Shown here piece after piece: positions 7,916 to 12,817 of a stretch of DNA of 13,163 bases (positions are counted from its first letter, which is position 1; each line of letters starts with the position of its first letter). Location of the stretch: the NCBI GenBank assembly GCA_001824325.1, contig MHXC01000018.1, forward strand, positions 38,676 through 51,838, in the 5' to 3' direction. The stretch comes from Parcubacteria group bacterium RIFCSPHIGHO2_01_FULL_47_10b (GTDB lineage Bacteria > Patescibacteriota > Minisyncoccia > 2-01-FULL-47-10). The translations under genes and the position numbers were made by a program. Under the pieces are notes generated by a model. It worked only from the letters and a program-made list of their open reading frames with translations, was not told where the DNA came from and did not search any database.

Positions 7916-8029
7916 TTAAGCGAGATCACGCCAGGGCAAGAACGTGTGAGCGGCTAAAAGCCATGCGCTTAGACCTACTGCTCCTCTCGCTGCTTTATAG
8001 ACAAGAACTCGGTAAAGAACGTGTTTCAT
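7916..8029 (-). CDS. Possible small membrane protein, 37 aa
   Basis: In the spacer between response regulator and kinase, an ATG at 8027-8029 opens a 37-codon frame ending in TAA. It starts MKHVLYRVLVYKAARG, continues AVGLSAWLLAAHTFL and ends PWRDLA. A basic N-terminus followed by a hydrophobic stretch (about residues 16-31) is what a one-pass small membrane protein would look like. There is no Shine-Dalgarno site, and the start codon lies in the loop of the inverted repeat at 8012-8050. I do not recognise it. It could be a chance ORF in a regulatory spacer. Confidence 0.3.
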   Translation of the reverse strand: MKHVLYRVLVYKAARGAVGLSAWLLAAHTFLPWRDLA

Positions 8030-8050
8030 AACAGTACGAGGGTTCTTTAC
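8012..8050. repeat. 9-bp perfect inverted repeat in the regulator-kinase spacer
   Basis: GTAAAGAAC at 8012-8020 is complemented by GTTCTTTAC at 8042-8050 with a 21-nt loop. The loop contains the ATG of the possible 37-aa ORF on the minus strand. It could be an operator for the adjacent OmpR-type regulator or an RNA hairpin. The rest of the spacer 7886-8181 shows no tRNA, no recognisable riboswitch core and no CRISPR. Confidence 0.5.
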
Positions 8051-8159
8051 TGATTAACACGACGAACTATGATACGCGAACGACCTTTCTTACTCGCGCC
8101 CCGCCACCATACCACACCCAACATGACACCAACCGAACATTTTGATTAACTAAAGATGA

Positions 8160-8201
8160 CACGGCAGTACGCCGCAGATGCCTAGCTACTTAAATGCCGT
8201 G
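8160..8201. repeat. 7-bp inverted repeat across the response-regulator stop codon
   Basis: CACGGCA at 8160-8166 is complemented by TGCCGTG at 8195-8201, and the repeat spans the stop of the response regulator gene. In minus-strand RNA the stem is followed by TCATCTTTAG, too poor in T to be a good intrinsic terminator. It may be a weak terminator or 3' stability hairpin. Confidence 0.35.
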
Positions 8202-8865
8202 AATCAGCCAAAGAATATCCCCTCCCCCGCACCGTCCGCAACATCGGATACCCAAACCCTACATCGATCTTTTTTCGCAATCTCCGCACATGCACATCCA
8301 CCGTATTCGTAAACGGGTCAGTGTTCACACCCCACACCTTCTCCAATAGCTCACTCCGTGTAAGTACAGCCCCAGGATTTCTCATAAACACCTCCAGTAA
8401 TACAAACTCTTTATTTCGCAGCTCTACGAGTTTCCCCTTCCTCGCCACCCTAAATTTCCTGACATCCATCTCAAGTTCTCCGACTCGTAAATAATCTTTT
8501 TCAATAGGCAGCCCACGCCGCAACACCGCTCGAATCCGCGCATCAAGTTCAGCCAATGAAAATGGCTTGCATAGATAATCGTCGCATAATGCTAATAGCT
8601 CAACTTTACTTAATTCCCCACTTTCGACGGTCAACACAATAATCGGCAACGATGGCTTTCGCGCTCGAAGCTTCTGTGCAACTTCCCGTCCGAGCATCCC
8701 GGGCAAGTGCAAATCTAAAATCACGAGGTCATAATCATACAGCAGTGCAGTCTTTAGCCCCTCTTTCCCATCCCCTACCACATCAACGGCAAAGCCCTTC
8801 TCCTTTAGTCCCACACGCAAAAAATCAGCAACATCCTCCTCGTCTTCGATAACTAAAAGTTTCAT
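8182..8865 (-). CDS. OmpR/PhoB-family response regulator
   Basis: This 227-aa two-domain regulator has a receiver domain (about 1-118) with the acidic pocket IEDEE (7-10), phosphoacceptor Asp51 (LVILDLHLPG), Thr79 (IIVLTV) and Lys100 (CKPFSLAEL). All key residues are present. The C-terminal winged-helix domain (about 125-220) has the conserved elements LRNKEFVLLEVFMRNPG, VHVRRLRKKID and LRTVRGRGYSL. It should bind DNA as a phosphorylated dimer. The closest kinase is the membrane kinase downstream on the same strand, a likely partner, but a 296-nt spacer separates them. A predicted promoter places its -10 box 9 nt from the ATG, so the gene is probably separate from the preceding cysteine-rich set. 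Confidence 0.95.
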   Translation of the reverse strand: MKLLVIEDEEDVADFLRVGLKEKGFAVDVVGDGKEGLKTALLYDYDLVILDLHLPGMLGREVAQKLRARKPSLPIIVLTVESGELSKVELLALCDDYLCKPFSLAELDARIRAVLRRGLPIEKDYLRVGELEMDVRKFRVARKGKLVELRNKEFVLLEVFMRNPGAVLTRSELLEKVWGVNTDPFTNTVDVHVRRLRKKIDVGFGYPMLRTVRGRGYSLADSRHLSS

Positions 8866-8874
8866 GATACAGAC

Positions 8875-8904
8875 ATCATAGCAGACCGAGGCAATGCTTC
8901 ACAA
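8875..8904 (-). promoter_or_regulatory. Promoter of the response regulator (-35 TTGTGA, 18-nt spacer, -10 TATGAT)
   Basis: On the minus strand TTGTGA (8899-8904) is followed by 18 nt and TATGAT (8875-8880), 9 nt before the ATG. A start 6-8 nt after the -10 box leaves only about 1-3 nt of leader. It lies in the 48-nt gap after the gene at 8914-9891, for which I saw no clear terminator, so read-through is possible. Confidence 0.6.
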
Positions 8905-8913
8905 GTGACCCAG

Positions 8914-9891
8914 TTATATCCCGCAACTTCCTCCTTGGTTATACTGCACCGGCCTGATCTCCGCCAACACTTGTTGATACCCACTGGCGCTTGAATATAC
9001 CGAGCTAAGCACGGTCTTTGGATCCACATCCTCCCACGCAACTCCCCGTTCAGCGAAATATTTCGCCAGCGTGAGATAGGTGTCCGGGAACCAGTACGAA
9101 TTTACCCACAATGCCGCGCGGTACATTTCATCCTCGCTCGCGCCTTGCGCTGCCATCAGCTCAAGCAACCCCAATATTGCCATCCCGTGGTTACAATCGG
9201 GAAAATGCGTAGGATTATCACAGCATGGACGATAGGTGCCCGCTGCTACACGCGCAACCAATTCCTGTTGATCCACTGTCAGCGTCACAAACGGATGTGC
9301 GCTGTAGTGATCCATCACATTTCCCGTTGCCACGGGCCAACCACCCGTTGACGCAAAGCCACTGGCGTCGCCGGACGACGCAGTAACCATAAGACCCTCT
9401 TCAAGAATACCATTTTTGTTGCCCAGCCCAAATGCCCATAAAAGATTAAGCCACATGCCGGCATTCTCCCCATTCATGATGATAACATCGTTGCCAAGTC
9501 CGAGATCCTTAGCAATCGCGTCAGAGCCGGTTGTCTTTACACCAGTAAGAAGTGCACGCTGTTCATCTGGTATCCCGCCTCGCGAAGCATACAGCTCTTC
9601 GAACTTCGCTATGTCAATAACGCCCGCATCAACTAATTGCTTTCCAAGATCGCCCCACTTTACCGGAATAATTGCCCCTGCGCGCGGCACAACGAACTCA
9701 ACCAGCTGTCGATCGCGATACGTCATGGCCATATATTGTCCCCGTGCCATCAACTGTATGTTCCAACCAAATACCTGCGTGCTTACGAGGACAACAAGTA
9801 ACGCAATCGCTGTCCATTTCCACGCGTGAGCCCATGCACTGATACGATCAATACGGTGTTTGTGTGTTTCGTTATTCATTTCATTACTCAT
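8914..9891 (-). CDS. Membrane-anchored exported protein with CC, CxH and GSCGI motifs; unknown function
   Basis: I do not assign this 325-aa protein to a named family. Residues 1-23 are polar, with several His and basic residues. A single hydrophobic helix follows (about 25-43, AIALLVVLVSTQVFGW), which should anchor a large extracytoplasmic domain. Striking elements are RPCCDNPTHFPDCNHG (Cys223, Cys224, Cys233, His235) followed by the helix MAILGLLELMAAQGA, and a C-terminal GGSCGI with Cys323 near the end. These could form a disulfide relay or a metal site. The gene starts 5 nt after the CcdA-like gene, which supplies reducing power across the membrane in related systems, so a thiol or metal role for this protein is a reasonable inference. 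No Shine-Dalgarno site is visible. Confidence 0.82.
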   Translation of the reverse strand: MSNEMNNETHKHRIDRISAWAHAWKWTAIALLVVLVSTQVFGWNIQLMARGQYMAMTYRDRQLVEFVVPRAGAIIPVKWGDLGKQLVDAGVIDIAKFEELYASRGGIPDEQRALLTGVKTTGSDAIAKDLGLGNDVIIMNGENAGMWLNLLWAFGLGNKNGILEEGLMVTASSGDASGFASTGGWPVATGNVMDHYSAHPFVTLTVDQQELVARVAAGTYRPCCDNPTHFPDCNHGMAILGLLELMAAQGASEDEMYRAALWVNSYWFPDTYLTLAKYFAERGVAWEDVDPKTVLSSVYSSASGYQQVLAEIRPVQYNQGGSCGI

Positions 9892-9896
9892 GATTT

Positions 9897-10787
9897 TTAT
9901 TTAGGTTTGTTTTTATTTTTGTTATTGTTGTAAAGAGCAGTTCGAACCAATGCTACAAACAGCCCAATGATTAGCACGCCCCAAACCACCTCAGGCACCC
10001 CGCCCAACGACGCCACCAGCCCTGTTGACCACACATTCAATGACATCCCTAGTTCTGCCTGCATCGTCGGCGACCAAAACGCATTATTCGAGAGCGCCAA
10101 TGTGACGAGCGTCGCCCCAATGACGACAAATATAATACTCGCCAGCAAGCTCGTTATGCTCACTCGCTTCTTCGTAGCACCGAGGCGAAACGTCAATTCC
10201 TTACCCTTGAATACATTCATATTCTGCAATCCGAGACGATCGTAGAAGTACGCCAGAATAAACAGCGGAAACGTCATCCCAAACACATACGCGAAACTTA
10301 CCACAAGTGCCTTCCAGAACGTCCCTGATAGCGCGGCCAACGTCACTGCTCCGGCCAACACAGGCGCACAACACGATGTTGCTGCACCAGAGAACAAACC
10401 GAGAACAAAGACTGATTTTGCGTCCACCGTACCCGCTGCTACAGGCATATGCAATGATTTCTGAAACGGCATCAACGGCAAGCTCTTTCCCAAAAACGTC
10501 ATCACTCCGAGTACTACCATAAACGACCCACCCAACACGTACAACTCTCGGTGAAAATCACTAAACAGCTGTGCCAAACCAACTGCCCCCATGCCAATCG
10601 GAATAATAATCACCGCAATCCCCAGAAAGAACACAACGGTCATTGCCAAGATCCGCCGCCGCTCTTTGAATACCGACCCTAAATATGCCGGCAAAAGCAC
10701 CGTTATACAGCAGGGGGCAAAAAGAGCCACCATGCCTGCAATAAATGATGCAATAATCGACGCGGTTAAAATAACATCAATGTCCAT
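9897..10787 (-). CDS. CcdA/DsbD-family transmembrane thiol-electron transporter
   Basis: The 296-aa protein has about six to eight hydrophobic segments and the two-repeat layout of CcdA-like transporters, which pass electrons from cytoplasmic thioredoxin to exported thiol proteins. The reactive cysteines lie in ALFAPCCITVLLPAY (Cys26, Cys27) and GAATSCCAPVLAGA (Cys139, Cys140). Family members usually have one Cys at each site (as in SPCVLP), so two CC doublets are notable. The C-terminus is a short Asn/Lys tail (NNNKNKNKPK). It starts 1 nt after the DUF1573 stop, implying translational coupling. No cytochrome c maturation genes are nearby, so I avoid a ccdA symbol; its substrates are more likely the two flanking Cys-containing exported proteins. 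Confidence 0.87.
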   Translation of the reverse strand: MDIDVILTASIIASFIAGMVALFAPCCITVLLPAYLGSVFKERRRILAMTVVFFLGIAVIIIPIGMGAVGLAQLFSDFHRELYVLGGSFMVVLGVMTFLGKSLPLMPFQKSLHMPVAAGTVDAKSVFVLGLFSGAATSCCAPVLAGAVTLAALSGTFWKALVVSFAYVFGMTFPLFILAYFYDRLGLQNMNVFKGKELTFRLGATKKRVSITSLLASIIFVVIGATLVTLALSNNAFWSPTMQAELGMSLNVWSTGLVASLGGVPEVVWGVLIIGLFVALVRTALYNNNKNKNKPK

Positions 10788-10788
10788 G

Positions 10789-11307
10789 TTATTGGTTTGT
10801 CACCAATGCCTGAAATTTGAACTCAAGCTTTGGATTCGTTGCTGAATTAGTCTCAAGATAGATCGACCGTTGCGCCAATCCTACGCCCGAAGGCCCGTGC
10901 GCCGCAGGGTCAAATATCGCCCGCACCGTCATATGCTCCCCCGGCTTCATCGTGACATTCGCAGCGGACACGGCACCGTGTCCCGGCATACCAAACGCGC
11001 CGTATTCTTTTCCTTGCGCATCAATTATCTTTGCCTGTGTGCACATACACGATGTGTACACTTTTTGAATGACTAGGGGTTCGTCGCCGTTGTTCTCAAC
11101 ATCGAAATCGTGCATCACCACGCCTTGCTGCATGGGCGTAGTCGCAAAGTCAAACATCATATGATCCGACAATAACGCTGCTGAACTATACTGCATGCCG
11201 CCCCCCTTCCAACCGACATTAACCGCAACCAGAAGGCCTATGACAACAGCTATAATGGCTGCGGTAATGAAGAATGTTTTTTGCATCTGATTCGAATTGT
11301 TTTTCAT
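10789..11307 (-). CDS. DUF1573-domain membrane-anchored protein with CxC motif
   Basis: The 172-aa product begins with a Lys/Asn/Gln-rich segment and one hydrophobic helix (about 11-33), either an anchor or an uncleaved signal. The exported domain matches DUF1573: HDFDVENNGDEPLVI, then VYTSCMCTQAKI (Cys87, Cys89), and near the end YLETNSATNPKLEF. DUF1573 domains adopt an immunoglobulin-like fold; their biochemical role is not established to my knowledge. Extra features are GMPGHG (His110) and IFDPAAHGP (His137), which with the CxC could bind metal. It is the first gene of a tight three-gene set with the CcdA-like transporter and the CC-containing exported protein. A terminator sits just upstream, so it needs its own promoter or anti-termination. 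A weak -10-like TATGTA lies at 11313-11318, 5 nt before the ATG. Confidence 0.87.
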   Translation of the reverse strand: MKNNSNQMQKTFFITAAIIAVVIGLLVAVNVGWKGGGMQYSSAALLSDHMMFDFATTPMQQGVVMHDFDVENNGDEPLVIQKVYTSCMCTQAKIIDAQGKEYGAFGMPGHGAVSAANVTMKPGEHMTVRAIFDPAAHGPSGVGLAQRSIYLETNSATNPKLEFKFQALVTNQ

Positions 11308-11336
11308 GTTAGTACATAGTTAGGAGTACGAGAATC

Positions 11337-11362
11337 AAAAAACGCCTGTCAGAACAGACGTT
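11337..11362 (-). terminator. Intrinsic terminator after the 160-aa membrane protein
   Basis: On the minus strand the RNA folds as AACGTCTGT, loop TCTG, ACAGGCGTT, a 9-bp stem with one G-U pair, immediately followed by more T residues (six in all with the end of the stem). It lies 33 nt after the stop at 11396. A second small hairpin (CGCGC, loop GGTT, GCGCG; 11381-11394) precedes it. The DUF1573 start codon is only 29 nt downstream, so it could also act as an attenuator. Confidence 0.75.
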
Positions 11363-11395
11363 TCCAGGCGCATACGACATCGCGCAACCGCGCGT

Positions 11396-11878
11396 TTAGA
11401 TCATGTACGCCTGTAAGATTAGGCGTGGATTACGTCCAAAATGCGTCGCGAACCAGCGTTGCCACGTGGCAATACGCTTATCCGCTATGCGTTTCATCCA
11501 ATATGTATACGTAAGTCTTGATGTCCGATGCAGTGCGTGGCGTCGTCCAATATTCTCCGCCCCAGCTCCCGCAAGAATCCATGCCACAACCATAACTACG
11601 GCAAGCGCCGCCAATAGTCCTTGGTATGTCTGTACCATACCAAATGCCTGTTGCATCACAGACACGTGGGTCGTCACTGCTGCTCCGCCTCCCATGTCTG
11701 TGCACAAAGTCGACACTGCCATAACCGGCGCCAGTGGACAATTACTTTGCGTTTGTGACGCCCCTACCAAACCTTCGCCATGCCCTTCAACCATAAAAGC
11801 CATGCTAAACAACGACAACGTGGTAATAGTGCCAAATATGATAGTTAGTATGCTGATAAAAAAACCCGTACGGTTCAT
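11396..11878 (-). CDS. Small two-helix membrane protein with Cys/His external loop; unknown
   Basis: The 160-aa protein has an N-terminal hydrophobic helix (about 6-29), a loop of about 55 residues, a second helix (about 86-108) and a basic C-terminal tail rich in Arg and Trp. The loop contains EGHGEG, NCPLAP and STLCTDMGGG, thus two Cys and His residues that should face outside. I do not recognise the family. I chose the ATG at 11876-11878 because a promoter (TTGCAT, 17 nt, TACAAA) ends 7 nt before it, giving a leaderless mRNA as for other genes here. The frame extends upstream; an ATG at 11942-11944 would add 22 residues but overlaps the last base of the tRNA gene. It sits next to the DUF1573/CcdA-like set and may belong to the same function, though a terminator separates them. 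Confidence 0.75.
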   Translation of the reverse strand: MNRTGFFISILTIIFGTITTLSLFSMAFMVEGHGEGLVGASQTQSNCPLAPVMAVSTLCTDMGGGAAVTTHVSVMQQAFGMVQTYQGLLAALAVVMVVAWILAGAGAENIGRRHALHRTSRLTYTYWMKRIADKRIATWQRWFATHFGRNPRLILQAYMI

Positions 11879-11885
11879 ATAGTTA

Positions 11886-11914
11886 TTTGTAGCAAAAATG
11901 AACAAGAAATGCAA
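11886..11914 (-). promoter_or_regulatory. Promoter of the 160-aa membrane protein (-35 TTGCAT, 17-nt spacer, -10 TACAAA)
   Basis: On the minus strand TTGCAT (11909-11914) and TACAAA (11886-11891) are exactly 17 nt apart, and the ATG follows 7 nt after the -10 box. Transcription should therefore begin at or next to the A of the start codon. This supports the downstream start choice for the gene. Confidence 0.55.
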
Positions 11915-11943
11915 TATGTATGTGGCCTTATCCAACTTTTTCA

Positions 11944-12014
11944 TGCCCCCGGAGGGAATCGGACCCACGTAAACGGCTTAAGAGGCCGCCGCTTTACCAC
12001 TAAGCTACAGGGGC
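11944..12014 (-). tRNA. tRNA-Lys (anticodon CTT)
   Basis: The 71-nt sequence folds as a full cloverleaf. The acceptor stem is GCCCCTG with CGGGGGC (one T-G pair) and discriminator A73. The D stem is GCTT/AAGC with G18-G19 in the loop, and the anticodon stem GCGGC/GCCGT carries loop CTCTTAA, anticodon CTT, which reads AAG. The T stem is GTGGG/CCCTC with a T50-T64 mismatch, and the T loop is TCCGATT rather than the usual TTC start, so position 55 is C instead of the near-universal T (pseudouridine). The tertiary pairs T8-A14, G15-C48 and G19-C56 are possible. CCA is not encoded; TGA follows A73. Its promoter places the start at the mature 5' end. Confidence 0.9.
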
Positions 12015-12020
12015 ACGAGC

Positions 12021-12049
12021 AATATAGCATTGGATTGTCGTGTTTTCAA
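12021..12049 (-). promoter_or_regulatory. Promoter of tRNA-Lys (-35 TTGAAA, 17-nt spacer, -10 TATATT)
   Basis: On the minus strand TTGAAA (12044-12049), 17 nt, then TATATT (12021-12026) is a near-consensus promoter. Six nucleotides (12015-12020) separate the -10 box from G1 of the tRNA, the standard distance to a transcription start. The tRNA may thus be made without a 5' leader. The -35 box overlaps the stop codon of the possible 27-aa ORF. Confidence 0.75.
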
Positions 12050-12129
12050 GGATTTGAGCATGGAACAAATGAAGCGCTGCAGGTCGTAACCCACAGCGCT
12101 TGCTCATCGTGATCTCGTGGAAGGTGCAT
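12046..12129 (-). CDS. Possible 27-aa ORF with AGGAGG site, overlapping a terminator hairpin
   Basis: Directly after the stop of the receiver gene at 12141, the minus strand reads AAAGGAGG, three bases, then ATG (12127-12129), opening 27 codons (MHLPRDHDEQALWVTTC, then SASFVPCSNP) before TGA. The site matches the strong AGGAGG sites of the two preceding genes, though a 3-nt gap is short. The codons run through the stable hairpin at 12072-12101. It resembles no family I know. It could be a small protein, a leader-like peptide affecting the hairpin, or a remnant. Confidence 0.3.
   Translation of the reverse strand: MHLPRDHDEQALWVTTCSASFVPCSNP
12072..12101 (-). terminator. Stable 13-bp hairpin with TACG loop, probable terminator of the receiver cluster
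   Basis: AAGCGCTGTGGGT pairs with ACCTGCAGCGCTT (13 pairs, two of them G-T) around a TACG tetraloop, an UNCG-type loop known for stability. On the minus strand it is followed by CATTTGTTCC, modestly T-rich, and then by the tRNA promoter. Ending the receiver cluster is the simplest role. The other strand has no T tract. Confidence 0.6.
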
Positions 12130-12140
12130 AGTCCTCCTTT

Positions 12141-12503
12141 CTACGCAGGATCCCCAAGCAACTCGATGACTTTTTGAGGAACTTCGGGTTTAGTGCATTC
12201 GTAGTCGCAACCTGCGGCCATGAGTTCTTTCCTATAGTGTGCGTCACCTGATGCCGCAATCATGGACCCTTTGAATGTCTTCCGAACGCTCCTGACGAGG
12301 AATTCGGTGTTTTGAGAATCTCCTGGAACACATGCATCCATGACTATAACGGCAACACCGGGACACTGCTCAAACAGCTCCTCCGCTTTCACGATAGTAT
12401 TGGCACAGAGCACCAAAACATCGTCCCTTAGTTCAAGGATGTCCTCTGTCCAACGGTCAAGCCATGGTTGATGGTCTTCAACAAGAAGTACTGCATAGAG
12501 CAT
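12141..12503 (-). CDS. Stand-alone receiver-domain protein
   Basis: The 120-aa product is one CheY-like receiver domain with no output domain. Numbered from this start, it has the acidic pair in LLVEDHQPW (Glu9, Asp10), phosphoacceptor Asp56 in VIVMDACVPGD, Ser85 in MIAASGD and Lys105 in CTKPEVP. All residues needed for phosphotransfer are present, so it probably acts by protein-protein contact or as a phosphate relay. The start is a choice between two consecutive ATGs; the second (12501-12503) lies 5 nt after AGGAGG, the first only 2 nt. Its C-terminus (AAGCDYECTKPEVPQKVIELLG) resembles that of the receiver gene at the window edge (TAGCDLVCPKNQVVDSLIALLG), so the two are probably duplicates. 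The kinase partner is not in view, unless it is the membrane kinase at 6404-7885. Confidence 0.88.
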   Translation of the reverse strand: MLYAVLLVEDHQPWLDRWTEDILELRDDVLVLCANTIVKAEELFEQCPGVAVIVMDACVPGDSQNTEFLVRSVRKTFKGSMIAASGDAHYRKELMAAGCDYECTKPEVPQKVIELLGDPA

Positions 12504-12508
12504 CATAT

Positions 12509-12514
12509 CCTCCT
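12509..12514 (-). promoter_or_regulatory. Strong Shine-Dalgarno AGGAGG before the receiver gene
   Basis: AGGAGG on the minus strand lies 5 nt before the second of two tandem ATGs and 2 nt before the first, favouring the second as the real start. Strong sites like this are absent before the genes at lower coordinates. Confidence 0.7.
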
Positions 12515-12522
12515 TTTCGACC

Positions 12523-12813
12523 TCATTTTGTGGCTGGTGGCCAAAACGGATTAGGGTTCTTAATCACCCACTCGTTCTTGACCTCTTCCCGATCATACAA
12601 GCACATTGGTGGACCAAACTGCCTATCGCACATTGCAATAGCAGCTACAACCAGGCCATCTACGTGATCATCGCATGCTCCGACCGCTTTGATTGCTGGG
12701 TCGCGTTGCTTGAATTTATCAGCGCTTCCCCACAATCCAAAAAAGTGACAAGGATCACTACAACAACACTCATCGAAACATGTAAGCTTTTTCGTGTTCG
12801 CTTTGTTCGACAT
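12523..12813 (-). CDS. Small Cys-rich protein between two receiver genes; unknown
   Basis: The 96-aa product begins MSNKANTKKLTCFDECCCSD and has eight Cys: 12, 16, 17, 18, 22, 47, 62 and 71, plus His23 and His50. The N-terminal cluster (CFDECCCSDPCH) looks like a zinc or iron-sulfur ligand set. The middle (ACDDHVDGLVVAAIAMCDRQFG) alternates acidic and small hydrophobic residues, and the tail is rich in Pro and aromatic residues (NPNPFWPPATK). There is no signal peptide, so it should be cytoplasmic and reduced. I do not recognise the family. The start at 12811-12813 is set by AGGAGG 9 nt upstream, overlapping the end of the preceding receiver gene 4 nt away. Its operon position suggests a partner or sensor for the two receivers, which is inference. 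Confidence 0.72.
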   Translation of the reverse strand: MSNKANTKKLTCFDECCCSDPCHFFGLWGSADKFKQRDPAIKAVGACDDHVDGLVVAAIAMCDRQFGPPMCLYDREEVKNEWVIKNPNPFWPPATK

Positions 12814-12817
12814 GCGC

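Noticed and set aside
7886-8181. A structured RNA such as tmRNA, RNase P RNA or 6S RNA in the spacer
   Set aside because: I looked for the tmRNA tRNA-like ends and the RNase P core sequences on both strands and found neither; only simple inverted repeats remain.
9416-9829. 137-codon plus-strand frame
   Set aside because: It is antisense to the exported Cys-motif protein, has no recognisable domain and looks like a codon shadow.
11403-11882. 159-codon plus-strand frame
   Set aside because: It mirrors the 160-aa membrane protein on the other strand; the minus frame has a promoter and sensible membrane helices, the plus frame does not.
11945-11968. Extended start of the 160-aa gene inside the tRNA
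   Set aside because: The upstream in-frame start would place coding sequence inside the tRNA; the downstream ATG has a well-placed promoter.
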